DNA of 64,000 nt from GCA-2683135 sp964507445 (GTDB taxonomy: Bacteria; Planctomycetota; GCA-002687715): the NCBI GenBank assembly GCA_964507445.1, contig CAZDQF010000005.1, forward strand, positions 124,001 to 188,000, given 5' to 3'. The position numbers and the translations under genes are program-made. Positions within the stretch are counted from its first letter, which is position 1, and each line of letters begins with the position of its first letter. A model generated the notes under the pieces. The model made no database searches, was not told the DNA's origin, and saw only the letters and a program-made list of their open reading frames with translations. Below, piece after piece: positions 41,373 through 50,077 of this stretch.

Positions 41373-42905
41373 GTGCAGGAACAACTGGCAGACTTCATCG
41401 CCCGGCACGAGTCCCGGGTCGCCGGGCTCGGCGATCCCGTGGCCAGCATCAGGCACCTGGGCAGCGTCCTCGGATCTGAGGATACGGTGGATGGGGGGAC
41501 CCGCGCACTCAGTGGAGTCCTCGCCGATCGAGATGCGTTCAGCCGCATCCGTACCTACGCACACGCGGACGTTGACGTGGACCCGGTCCTCCGGAGACAC
41601 GCCCAGTCTCTGTATCGCTGTTACCTCGCGCATCAGAGCGAGGCTCGCCAGGAGACGACCACAGAGCCCCTGAAGGAGGAGATCCGGACGGGGCTCGAAG
41701 CCTTCCGGTGCGACGTCGGCAACGGGCCGCTGAGTTGGGACGAGACCTGGAAGATCTTCGCCTCGGACGCGGACAGCAACACCCGCCGGGCCGCCTGGAC
41801 CAGGTTGATGGACCTGGGCGACCACCTGGCCGCGACCATGCTGGAGTTGGTGGCGACCCGGAACCGGGCCGCCCGGGACCACGGGTTCCGCAACCACTTC
41901 GAGCTGGCGGCGCTCCTCTGCGAGATCGACCCGACCTGGACGAGCGAGCTGCTGGTGGACGCCGTGACCCAGACTCGTGAGCAGCGTCAGCTGGCGAAGG
42001 AGACCCTGGCGAAGGAGACCGCCGACGGGCTCGGCATCAGCCGTCGAGCGCTGCGCGGGTGGCACTTGACCGATCCCATGTCTCTGCTTTCACGCAGCCA
42101 TGGAGGCACGACCGGCCCTGTCAACGACGAACATGTGGCGGCGCTCCGCGCGTTCCTCGCGTGCCGCGGGCTGGGTCTGCCCCCAGCGGAGACGACGCCG
42201 GCAGAGGAGGTCGCCGATCAGGCAGAACTCAGCCCCCATGACACCCTGAACCAACTCGGCAGGGGGCTCTACGACTCCATCGAGACCCTCTTCTCCACGT
42301 ACGCGGACCCCAACTTGCCGGCGGGAGCGCGACGCTCACCCCACCCCTCCGTGACCTGGGCTCTCTGGTTCATCCTCTCGGACGAGCTCACCGCCCCGGA
42401 CTTCCTCGAGGGGATGCTCGGCTACGACAGCGGCACCGCGGCAGCGCTGCGCAACCGCTTTGAAGAACAGCGCAACAGGGAGATGCTGTTCCTCAGTCAC
42501 CACGCCCTCACCATGCTCTCGTTCCAGAGGGCGCTCTACGGGAACCCCGGACAGGACCTCCCCGGCACCTGGTGGGGCCTGCTGGAGCAAGGGCTGGGAG
42601 TGCCCAGCGGCGGCGGCTCTCACATCCACACCGGATGGACCATCTCCAGCGACGTCCTGGGTCCGCCGATGCAGTCCGTCGAGCGTGCCCTGGGTGCGAT
42701 CATGGCGGCCCAGATTCGGGAGCAGCTACCGACCATGGTGGCCGGGTCCCGCTTCCTTCACGACCACACGTCGGCCGAGACCATCAAGAGCCAGCTCTTG
42801 TGGTACGCGGCGGGGCGGAGCTGGCAGGAGCACATCAGCCACCTGACCGAGTCCCCTCTGCGACCTGACGCGTTCGTCCAGCAGCTGACGCCCATCGACG
42901 CCTAG
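41373..42905 (+). CDS. M2/M3-like helical peptidase homologue lacking the zinc motif
   Basis: 510 residues, almost wholly alpha-helical, starting at GTG with GGAG upstream. The C-terminal third resembles M2/M3 peptidases: LFLSHHALTMLSFQRALYGNP, then GTWWGLLEQGLGVP and GSHIHTGWTISSDVLGPPMQ correspond to the substrate-channel segments of angiotensin-converting-enzyme-like and oligopeptidase folds. Where those enzymes carry HExxH this protein reads HPSVT (about 324-328), and no HExxH occurs anywhere in it, so zinc-dependent catalysis is not expected. No signal peptide. The family assignment rests on pattern similarity only. Confidence 0.5.
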   Translation: MQEQLADFIARHESRVAGLGDPVASIRHLGSVLGSEDTVDGGTRALSGVLADRDAFSRIRTYAHADVDVDPVLRRHAQSLYRCYLAHQSEARQETTTEPLKEEIRTGLEAFRCDVGNGPLSWDETWKIFASDADSNTRRAAWTRLMDLGDHLAATMLELVATRNRAARDHGFRNHFELAALLCEIDPTWTSELLVDAVTQTREQRQLAKETLAKETADGLGISRRALRGWHLTDPMSLLSRSHGGTTGPVNDEHVAALRAFLACRGLGLPPAETTPAEEVADQAELSPHDTLNQLGRGLYDSIETLFSTYADPNLPAGARRSPHPSVTWALWFILSDELTAPDFLEGMLGYDSGTAAALRNRFEEQRNREMLFLSHHALTMLSFQRALYGNPGQDLPGTWWGLLEQGLGVPSGGGSHIHTGWTISSDVLGPPMQSVERALGAIMAAQIREQLPTMVAGSRFLHDHTSAETIKSQLLWYAAGRSWQEHISHLTESPLRPDAFVQQLTPIDA

Positions 42906-42955
42906 ACCTCGTCAATCCGTCGCGGTCACACGCCTACGGAAGGTCGCCGTCCGCA

Positions 42956-42961
42956 TATACT
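42956..42961 (+). promoter_or_regulatory. TATACT -10-like element before the MinD-GH3-patatin cluster
   Basis: TATACT lies 9 bases before the ATG at 42971, giving a predicted leader of only a few bases. No Shine-Dalgarno sequence precedes the ATG. It is the only promoter-like site seen before the seven-gene cluster, whose later genes overlap or nearly touch. Confidence 0.4.
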
Positions 42962-42970
42962 GGGCGTGCC

Positions 42971-43756
42971 ATGGCCACCATCGTCAGCGTCCACTCCTAT
43001 CGTGGCGGGACCGGTAAGAGCAACCTGACCGCCAATCTCGCCTACCTGGCGGCGCGCGCGGGGCACAGGGTGGCCGTCCTCGACACCGACCTGCAGTCTC
43101 CGGGGGTCCACGTGCTGTTCGACATCCAGCACGACCGGATCACCCACACGCTCACGGACTTCGTCCGTGGCTCCTGCGAGCTCGAAGAGTGCGCTTACGA
43201 CATGTCGTCGTCGCTGGAGATCCCCTCCCCAGGCGCCCTGTGGCTGCTCCCATCGAGCATGCGCATGGAGGCCATCATGCGCATACTCGACCAGGGCTAC
43301 GACGTCGGGAAGCTCAACTCTCAATTCCACTCCCTGGTGGAAGCCCTGAACCTCGATCTCCTGTTGATCGACACCCACCCCGGCCTCAACCGCGAGACCA
43401 TGCTCACCACCGCCATCTCCAACGTCCTCCTCCTGCTCATCCGGCCCGACAGGCAGGACTTCCACGGCACGGCGGTGATGGCGGAGCTGGCCGAGCGCCT
43501 TCGGGTTCCCAAGGTCGCCATGATCGCCAACAAGGTGGCCAGTACCATCGACCATGACGACGTCCGCAAGAAGATCACGGACGCCTTCGGATACGAGGTC
43601 TACGGGCTGCTCCCGTTGGACGAGGAGCTGGCCAGCCTGGGCAGCCGCGGGATGTTCACGAGACTCCACCCCGACCATGTCATCACACGGGAGTTGAGCG
43701 CCGTCGCCCGGCGCATGCTGGGGGATCTCGCTGCGGGTGACGACGGCGGTGAGTGA
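42971..43756 (+). CDS. MinD/ParA-family ATPase
   Basis: 261 residues. P-loop ATPase of the MinD/ParA/Mrp group: the deviant Walker A is YRGGTGKSN (10-18), with the signature first lysine replaced by Arg11; Walker A' is VLDTDLQSPGVHV (37-49), and LLLIDTHPGLN is the Walker B segment. IRPDRQDFHGTAVM and IANKVAS complete the family pattern. Such ATPases position proteins at membranes or poles by nucleotide-driven dimerisation. It is the first gene of the cluster and overlaps the hydrolase gene by 20 bases, so it probably localises or regulates the enzymes encoded after it rather than acting in cell division. Confidence 0.85.
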   Translation: MATIVSVHSYRGGTGKSNLTANLAYLAARAGHRVAVLDTDLQSPGVHVLFDIQHDRITHTLTDFVRGSCELEECAYDMSSSLEIPSPGALWLLPSSMRMEAIMRILDQGYDVGKLNSQFHSLVEALNLDLLLIDTHPGLNRETMLTTAISNVLLLLIRPDRQDFHGTAVMAELAERLRVPKVAMIANKVASTIDHDDVRKKITDAFGYEVYGLLPLDEELASLGSRGMFTRLHPDHVITRELSAVARRMLGDLAAGDDGGE

Positions 43757-44609
43757 GCCCCCGCTTCCCCCCGGGTCGTCAGGTCCGGGACGCGTGGCCC
43801 GTTACACCGGCTGCGGCGGCCGCGAGCTGCGCTACCGGATCATCGAAGCCAGCCCGCAGCGGGGGGTGCTGCTCTACTGCCACGGCATCGAAAGCCACGG
43901 CACCTGGTTCATCCCGGCGGCGGAGAAGCTGGCCGAGCACGGGTACACGACGTTCCTCCTGGACAGGCGAGGCTCGGGGCTCAACCGTGGGGCCTCACCG
44001 GGAGACGCCGCAGACGCCAAGACACTCCTTGACGATGTGCGCCTGTTCAGAGCACACATCGGCGACCCCACCCTCGGCCTCGTGGGGCTCTCATGGGGCG
44101 GCAAGCTCGCCACTGCGGCCGCCATCACCCGACCGGAGAGGGTCAGCGGTCTGGTGCTCATCACCCCTGGGCTCAAGGCTCGGGTAGACCTCCCGGTGAT
44201 TCAGAAGCTACGGCTGCTCTTCAGCCTCCCGCTCGGAGGCAGGGCGCGGCTCCCCGTTCCCATCCATCCGGAGATGTTCACGCGCACACCACGGTTCCTC
44301 GAGTTCATTCAACAGGACCCGTGGAGACTCCACGGCGCCACCGCCCGCTTCTTCGTCGCGGGTCTCAGCCTGGACAGGACCATCCGCAAGGGCCTGCACC
44401 GGCTGAACATCCCCACGCTGCTGTTCCTCGCCGGCCAGGATAGGATCATCGACAATGAAGGAGTACGGAAACTCCTCTCCCAGCTACCGCAGCACCGTCT
44501 GCAATCAGAGGTCTTCGCTGACGCCACACACGCCATCCAGTTCGATCAGACGGCAGAGATGACACAGAGAATGGTGACGTTCATGGAGCGCACGGGGGAC
44601 GAAGGGTGA
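43737..44609 (+). CDS. alpha/beta hydrolase, monoacylglycerol-lipase-like (first of two)
   Basis: 290 residues from GTG at 43737; a GTG four codons later is also possible. Catalytic triad is visible: Ser119 in GLSWGG, Asp235 in GQDRIID and His265 in DATHAIQF. LLYCHGIESHGTWF supplies the oxyanion region and the LDRRGSGLNRG loop is typical of lysophospholipase/monoacylglycerol-lipase-type serine hydrolases. Cytoplasmic, as no signal peptide is present. Stop and next start overlap as GTGA. A second, related hydrolase lies three genes downstream, suggesting two different ester substrates or consecutive steps. Confidence 0.85.
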   Translation: MTTAVSEPPLPPGSSGPGRVARYTGCGGRELRYRIIEASPQRGVLLYCHGIESHGTWFIPAAEKLAEHGYTTFLLDRRGSGLNRGASPGDAADAKTLLDDVRLFRAHIGDPTLGLVGLSWGGKLATAAAITRPERVSGLVLITPGLKARVDLPVIQKLRLLFSLPLGGRARLPVPIHPEMFTRTPRFLEFIQQDPWRLHGATARFFVAGLSLDRTIRKGLHRLNIPTLLFLAGQDRIIDNEGVRKLLSQLPQHRLQSEVFADATHAIQFDQTAEMTQRMVTFMERTGDEG

Positions 44610-45757
44610 AGATCCACGGGCTGACCATCCTCGAGACCCGCATCCCCTTCCGCTTCACCTTCCGCCACGCCCTCGCCTCCCGGCATGAGGGGCACGGGGT
44701 CCTCGTCCGGGTCATCGATGAAGACGGGAACGTGGGCTACGGCGAGTGCGTCCCCCGGAGCTACGTCACGGGCGAGACCCCGGAGTCGGTGATTCAGACG
44801 CTCCGCGAGGAGCTGGCCCCGCCATGGATAGGGACGGTGGTCCGCAGCTTCGATGGGCTGGTGGGTCGTCTCCAGGATCGACTGGCGTCGCTCCCGCGCG
44901 ACCAGCACGCCGCCCACTGCGCGCTCGAACTGGCGCTGCTGGACGTCGGCGGTCGCGCGTTCGGCTGCTCCGCCGGGTCGGTCCTCGGTCCGGTGCGTTC
45001 CCCGCAGCTGGAATACAGCGGAGTCGTCCCCGCCGACGGGATGGAGACGTCCATGAGGATGCTGGAGTCCATCCGCGCCTTCGGGTTCCGCCGCGTCAAG
45101 ATCAAGGTCGGCGCGGATGAGGCAGATGACGACGCCGTGATCCGCAAGGCCAGGGAGCTCCTCGGGGACGACTGCCGAATCCGGATCGACGCCAACTGTG
45201 CCTGGGACTGGGAGACCGCCCTGCGCCGGCTCGAACATCTGGAGCCGTTCGAGCTCGAGAGCGTGGAGCAACCGGTACCGGGAGATGACATCGACGGCCT
45301 GGCGAGGCTCACTGCACGGTCGCCGATCCCCGTGATCGTCGATGAGTCCCTGGCATCCATGGACGACGCGCGGACCCTCATCGAACGGGAGGCCTGCCAC
45401 CACTTCAATATCCGGGTCTCCAAGTGCGGCGGACTCATCAACTCCGGGCGCATCCGGGACGCCGCCCACGAGGCCGGGATGCGCTGCCAACTGGGGGCGC
45501 AGGTCGGGGAGACCGTCATCTTGTCCGCCGCAGGCAACCTGTTCGCATCACGGACGGAGGACCTGCTGTTCGCCGAGGGGTCCTTCGGTACGATCCTCCT
45601 CTCTGATGACATCGGTGAACAGGACCTGACCCTGCGGCCCGGAGCCCGCGCTCTCGCCCTCCAGCGGCCTGGGCTCGGCGTGGAAGTGGACGTGGATCGG
45701 CTACGACCGTTCGTCGTCAGCGCCGTGGAGATGGGAGACGGTTCATGGGATTCGTAG
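44606..45757 (+). CDS. enolase-superfamily dipeptide-epimerase/MLE-like enzyme
   Basis: 383 residues, GTG start overlapping the preceding stop by four bases. The muconate-lactonising/dipeptide epimerase subgroup is shown by the catalytic lysines in KIK (Lys165, Lys167), metal ligands Asp195 (RIDAN), Glu221 (SVEQP) and Asp246 (VDES), and the opposite lysine Lys273 in RVSKCGG. All essential residues are present, so it should be active. Related enzymes epimerise L-Ala-L/D-Glu or make o-succinylbenzoate; no menaquinone gene is nearby, which favours an epimerase or racemase acting on an amino-acid-containing compound. It overlaps the GH3 gene by 13 bases. Confidence 0.85.
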   Translation: MKIHGLTILETRIPFRFTFRHALASRHEGHGVLVRVIDEDGNVGYGECVPRSYVTGETPESVIQTLREELAPPWIGTVVRSFDGLVGRLQDRLASLPRDQHAAHCALELALLDVGGRAFGCSAGSVLGPVRSPQLEYSGVVPADGMETSMRMLESIRAFGFRRVKIKVGADEADDDAVIRKARELLGDDCRIRIDANCAWDWETALRRLEHLEPFELESVEQPVPGDDIDGLARLTARSPIPVIVDESLASMDDARTLIEREACHHFNIRVSKCGGLINSGRIRDAAHEAGMRCQLGAQVGETVILSAAGNLFASRTEDLLFAEGSFGTILLSDDIGEQDLTLRPGARALALQRPGLGVEVDVDRLRPFVVSAVEMGDGSWDS

Positions 45758-47442
45758 CGTCCACCGTTATCAAGACCGTGGGGCGCGCGGCCGCCAGGCG
45801 CTTCGAGATCGCCACCAGGAATACGGCGGAGACCCAGCTCAGCAAGCTCCTCCACATCACCCAGGCCAACTCTCAGACCGAGTACGGCAAGGAGCACTCC
45901 TTCGCGTCCGTGGCCAGCCTGGAGGATTGGAGGTCCGCGGCCCCCGTCATCACCTATGACGACATCGCGGACCGAGTGACCCGGGCCACCCGGGGGGAAT
46001 CCAACGTGCTCACGGCGGAAGACCCGGTCATGTTCGCGCGGACCTCCGGGACCACCGGCGACGCCAAGTACGTGCCCGTCACGCCCACGTGTCAGGGGCG
46101 CGATCACAGCGATCAGATGCGCACCTGGTTCCACCACGCCGCCATGAACCACCCCAGGATCTTCAGCGGCAAGGTCCTGAGCCTCGTGTCACCTGCCGTG
46201 GAAGGCCACACACCCTCCGGCGTCCCGTTCGGGTCCACCAGCGGCCACATCTACAAGAACATGCCGGCCCTGGTGCGAGGCACCTATCTGGTCCCGTACA
46301 ACGTGTTCGAGCTGGACGACTACGAGGCCAAGTACTACATCATCATGCGGCTGGGAATCGGCGCCGACGTCACCTTCCTGGCGACCGCCAACCCGTCGTC
46401 CATCGTCAAGATGTGCGAGATGGCGAACCAGCACGCGGACGCCCTCATCAAGGACCTGCACGACGGCACCCTGAGCGATCACATCGCCGTGCCGGAGGCG
46501 CTTCGAGCAGAGCTCCTTCCACGGATGAGAGCCAACCCGTCCCTGGCCCGACGACTCGAAGGGGCCCGAGGACGACGGGCCGGGGTGCTCCTCCCCGCGG
46601 ACTACTGGCCCAACCTGGACCTCATCGGGTGCTGGAAGGGTGGCACCGTGGGCGCCTACGTGGATCGCTTCGACGGCTGGTTCAACCCGGAGGGGAACCG
46701 GGCGGTCCCGGTCCGAGACTGGGGGTACCTCTCATCGGAGGCACGCGGGAGCATCCCGCTCACGGACGATGGGTCCGGTGGAGTCCTCACGGTAGCCACC
46801 AACGTCTACGAATTCGTGGAGGTCGAAGACCTGGAGAGCCGCCCGGACGATCGCTCCGCGTGGGAGTATCGAGGGGCCCACGAGCTGGAGGAAGGGAAGG
46901 AGTACTACATCTTCTTCACCACCACCGGCGGGCTCTACCGATACGACATCAACGACGTGGTCGAGGTGGTGGGCCACTACAACACCGCTCCGGTCCTGGT
47001 GTTCCGTCGGAAGGGCCGCGGCATGACCTCCATCACGGGAGAGAAGGTCAGCGTCAACCAGGTCATCGAAGCCGTCGAGCGTGCCGCCGCGAGCACCTCC
47101 ATCCAGGTGGATCACTTCAAGGCGGAGGCAGACCTGGACGGCGCCCGCTATGTGTTCAAGGTCGAGTGCAAGGCCGGACTCCCGCCGGACAAGCGCCGGC
47201 CGCTGATACAGGCCATCGACGGCAACCTGGCTTCCATGAACCTGGAGTACGAGGCGAAGCGGAAGAGCATGCGCCTGAACCCTCCGGTCCTCCACACCAT
47301 GAAGCCAGGGTGGTACGACGACGGCAAGAAGAAGCTCATCGCCTCCGGCAAACGACTGTTCCAGGCCAAGACCGTGCTCCTGTCCACCACCAAGGACCTG
47401 GACAAGGACGATTGGCTGGAGGACATCACCCCCCTCAGTTGA
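45745..47442 (+). CDS. GH3-family acyl-adenylate-forming amido synthetase
   Basis: 565 residues. GH3 enzymes (plant JAR1/GH3 family) adenylate a carboxylic acid and transfer the acyl group to an amino acid. Motifs: ATP-binding FARTSGTTGDAKYVP (97-111), the middle signature VRDWGYLSSEARGSIPL, and YRYDINDVVEVVG with RKGRGMTSITGEKVSVNQV at the start of the C-terminal lobe. GH3 homologues are sporadic in bacteria and their substrates are mostly unknown. Translation overlaps the epimerase gene and the second hydrolase starts two bases after the stop, so it is in the middle of the coupled cluster. Confidence 0.9.
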   Translation: MGFVASTVIKTVGRAAARRFEIATRNTAETQLSKLLHITQANSQTEYGKEHSFASVASLEDWRSAAPVITYDDIADRVTRATRGESNVLTAEDPVMFARTSGTTGDAKYVPVTPTCQGRDHSDQMRTWFHHAAMNHPRIFSGKVLSLVSPAVEGHTPSGVPFGSTSGHIYKNMPALVRGTYLVPYNVFELDDYEAKYYIIMRLGIGADVTFLATANPSSIVKMCEMANQHADALIKDLHDGTLSDHIAVPEALRAELLPRMRANPSLARRLEGARGRRAGVLLPADYWPNLDLIGCWKGGTVGAYVDRFDGWFNPEGNRAVPVRDWGYLSSEARGSIPLTDDGSGGVLTVATNVYEFVEVEDLESRPDDRSAWEYRGAHELEEGKEYYIFFTTTGGLYRYDINDVVEVVGHYNTAPVLVFRRKGRGMTSITGEKVSVNQVIEAVERAAASTSIQVDHFKAEADLDGARYVFKVECKAGLPPDKRRPLIQAIDGNLASMNLEYEAKRKSMRLNPPVLHTMKPGWYDDGKKKLIASGKRLFQAKTVLLSTTKDLDKDDWLEDITPLS

Positions 47443-47443
47443 C

Positions 47444-48373
47444 ATGTCCAACGACAAGATCCTGCTCTCCACGCCGGACGGAGTCACCCTCCAGGTCGGA
47501 GTTCATGAGGCCCCCGGGGGCAGACCCGCGGTGGTCCTGCTTCACGGCATCGCCAGCCACATGGGCTGGTACCGCGGACTCGGCGAGGCGCTGTCTGAGC
47601 GGGGCATCTCCGTCTACCTCCCGGACCGGAGGGGCAGCGGGATCTCGGAAGGCGAACGCGGCCACGCGGAGGACTGGACCACGCTGGTGGACGACGCGCG
47701 CCAGGTCTGTGACGAGGTCCGCAGGCGAACTCCCGACGCCCCCATCACGCTCCTGGGCATCTCTCTCGGAGGCCTCTTCGCGTCCGCCCTGGCCATACGG
47801 CACCCCAAGGCGTGCGACGGGTTGATCCTGTCCGCGCCTGCGCTGGCGACCGCCGTCAAGGTGCCCCTGCCTCGCCGACTGCGGGTTCTGCGGCGCTCGT
47901 TCACTCACCCCACCAGGCTCTACGACCTGCCGTTCGGTCCGGCTCAGATCGTCCATCGGCCTGACTGGCTCAGGGTCCTGGAGGGCGACCCTCTGCGGAC
48001 CAGACAGGTCTCCGCCCGCTTCCTGACCTCCATGTTCAAGTGTCAGAAGTTCGTGGCCAGGCAGTTCGCTCGGATCCAGGTGCCCAGCTACTGCATGCTG
48101 GGCGGCGACGATCAGGTCATAGACAACGTCGGTGTCCGCAGGATCGTCGGGCAGTCACACGACGCGGCACGCTGGATCGAGACGTTCGAGGAAGCCCCTC
48201 ACGTGATCCCCTCCGCGTTGCCGAGAGACGCGCTCCTCGATCGCCTGGATCACTGGGCTCGCGGCGCCGAACGAGCACAACAGACTCCCAGGCGGACCAT
48301 CGAGACCAAGCTCGGCTCAGCTGACGGTGAAGAGCTCATGCCGCCCCCCATCATCGACGGGACATCACCATGA
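47444..48373 (+). CDS. alpha/beta hydrolase, monoacylglycerol-lipase-like (second of two)
   Basis: 309 residues. Triad: Ser107 in LLGISLGGLF, an aspartate at 222 or 223 in LGGDDQVIDN and His253 in EEAPHVIPS. VLLHGIASHMGWYRG and LPDRRGSGISEG are shared with the first hydrolase of the cluster, so the two are paralogues. A C-terminal tail of about 45 residues rich in polar residues follows the fold. No signal peptide. Its stop overlaps the patatin start as ATGA. Confidence 0.85.
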   Translation: MSNDKILLSTPDGVTLQVGVHEAPGGRPAVVLLHGIASHMGWYRGLGEALSERGISVYLPDRRGSGISEGERGHAEDWTTLVDDARQVCDEVRRRTPDAPITLLGISLGGLFASALAIRHPKACDGLILSAPALATAVKVPLPRRLRVLRRSFTHPTRLYDLPFGPAQIVHRPDWLRVLEGDPLRTRQVSARFLTSMFKCQKFVARQFARIQVPSYCMLGGDDQVIDNVGVRRIVGQSHDAARWIETFEEAPHVIPSALPRDALLDRLDHWARGAERAQQTPRRTIETKLGSADGEELMPPPIIDGTSP

Positions 48374-49356
48374 GTGATCACTCTCGAGCTCGGGAGGTCC
48401 TGGCCCGCAGGGACGAGATCCTGGCGCCCCTGGACCCGGGGCGGTACTCGACCCTCAAGCGGCTGGTCGAGGACCCGGAGGTGCGGGTCGTCGCCTCATT
48501 CGGCGGCGGATCCGTCCCTGGGCTCTGCGGCAACATGGCGTTCGCGGGGATCCTGGACGAGCTCGGAGTGAACGAGCACGTCGAGGAGGTCTGGGGCACC
48601 AGCGCCGGCGCCGCCATCGGCGGCCCCTGGGCCAGCGGGACACCGACGCCCCGGATCTACGAGCAGGTGGCTGGGCTCAATCATGGGAAGGCGGTGGACA
48701 TCCCCTGGTTCAAGCTGGCCTTCTCTCTCCTCCGCAAGCCGTTCGGGGGCCGGCTGCCGGACGGCCTGATCCGCGGCGAGCACTTCGCTCGGGCCATCGA
48801 CGGCGCGCTCACCGCCAAGACCTTCGAAGATTGCCCGACGCCGTTCCGTTGCATCGCCTGCACGGACGACGGGGCACGCACCCGGAGGGTGTTCAGGCGC
48901 GGCCCCATGCTCTCTGCGATCTTCCAGTCCATGAGCATCCCGGGGATCGTGATCCCCCGCGATCGGGACGGAGAAGAGACCGGGTTCTACGACGGCGGGT
49001 TGGTGGAGAAGACGCCGCTCGTGTCACCCATGGCGGAGCACAACCGCCGCTTCCCCGATCGCAAGCTGCTCCTCATCGGCACCCACTTCGGGGGAGAGGT
49101 CAGGGATGAGGGCGCTCGTGGGTTCATCATGCGGTTCCTCGTGACCATCAATGCCCTTGAGAACCTGGTCTGGGAATACCAGATGCGCGAGGTCAGGGAG
49201 TCACCCAACGTGGACCTCATCATCCTCAATCCTCGAATCGACGACCCGGCCCTGTTTGATTTCACCCGCGTGGAGCGGAACCATCTCCATGCCAGGGAGG
49301 TGTTGGCGGACACCTTGCAAGACGCGAAGATCGCCCTGGCCTTCGGCATACGATGA
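48370..49356 (+). CDS. patatin-like phospholipase
   Basis: 328 residues with the Ser-Asp dyad of patatins: oxyanion loop FGGGSVPGLCG (44-54), nucleophile Ser78 in GTSAG (76-80) and Asp208 in the DGG (208-210). Patatins release fatty acids from phospholipids or other lipids. No signal peptide or membrane helix. Start ATG overlaps the preceding stop and its stop overlaps the next start (both ATGA), so expression is tied to the hydrolase and to the DUF445 protein. The neighbourhood suggests it acts on the inner face of the membrane. Confidence 0.9.
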   Translation: MSDHSRAREVLARRDEILAPLDPGRYSTLKRLVEDPEVRVVASFGGGSVPGLCGNMAFAGILDELGVNEHVEEVWGTSAGAAIGGPWASGTPTPRIYEQVAGLNHGKAVDIPWFKLAFSLLRKPFGGRLPDGLIRGEHFARAIDGALTAKTFEDCPTPFRCIACTDDGARTRRVFRRGPMLSAIFQSMSIPGIVIPRDRDGEETGFYDGGLVEKTPLVSPMAEHNRRFPDRKLLLIGTHFGGEVRDEGARGFIMRFLVTINALENLVWEYQMREVRESPNVDLIILNPRIDDPALFDFTRVERNHLHAREVLADTLQDAKIALAFGIR

Positions 49357-50066
49357 ACAAGTCACTGATTACGAACCTCTCCGCGAGCGCGGTGATCGGC
49401 GTCAGCTTCGTGACCCCGGTGGGCGGTCAGCTCATCCTGTTCACGGGCCTCTTCGCCCTCTCCGGGGCCCTGACCAACTGGCTCGCCGTCCACATGCTCT
49501 TCGAGCGGGTGCCACTGCTCTACGGGTCCGGCGTGATCCCGCTTCGTTTCCGAGAGTTCAAGGACGCGATCCACGAGCTCATCATGGAGCAGTTCTTCAC
49601 AGCGGAGAACGTCGAGCGGCTCCTCGAGTCCGGTTCGGACATGGCCGAGATCTCCATCAGCCCGGAGGATCTCAAGTCCGCCGTGGACTACAAGCGGGTG
49701 TTCGACCGGATCACGGACGCCGTCATGGAGTCACGATTGGGCTCCATGCTCGGCATGTTCGGAGGGAAGTCGGCCCTCTCCGGGCTCGAGCAGCCGGTGG
49801 AGCGGGTCCTCAAGGACGTGATCGAAGACGTCACCTCATCTGAGGACTTCCGGGCGGCCATCGCCAGGTCCGCTGGCGGCGGCGACATGGCCCGCTCCAT
49901 CGTCGCCAAGGTCGACAAGATCGTCGCCGCACGGCTGGATGAGCTCACCCCTGAAGACGTCAAACGAATCGTCCAGGACATGATCCACGAACACCTGGGC
50001 TGGCTGGTGGTCTGGGGAGGCGTGTTCGGCGGCCTCATCGGACTGTTGAGCGCCCTGGTGGTGTGA
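49353..50066 (+). CDS. DUF445-family membrane protein
   Basis: 237 residues. N-terminal helices include LILFTGLFALSGALTNWLAVHMLFE, whose TNWLAVHMLF is the DUF445 signature (the family has TNWLAIKMLF). The central part is helical and amphipathic (VFDRITDAVMESRLGSML, VKRIVQDMIHEH) and a C-terminal membrane helix (VVWGGVFGGLIGLLSAL) closes the protein. Function of the family is unknown; in other bacteria it occurs near envelope genes. As last gene of the cluster it could anchor the soluble enzymes at the membrane. Confidence 0.85.
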   Translation: MNKSLITNLSASAVIGVSFVTPVGGQLILFTGLFALSGALTNWLAVHMLFERVPLLYGSGVIPLRFREFKDAIHELIMEQFFTAENVERLLESGSDMAEISISPEDLKSAVDYKRVFDRITDAVMESRLGSMLGMFGGKSALSGLEQPVERVLKDVIEDVTSSEDFRAAIARSAGGGDMARSIVAKVDKIVAARLDELTPEDVKRIVQDMIHEHLGWLVVWGGVFGGLIGLLSALVV

Positions 50067-50077
50067 CCGCCGCCGGG

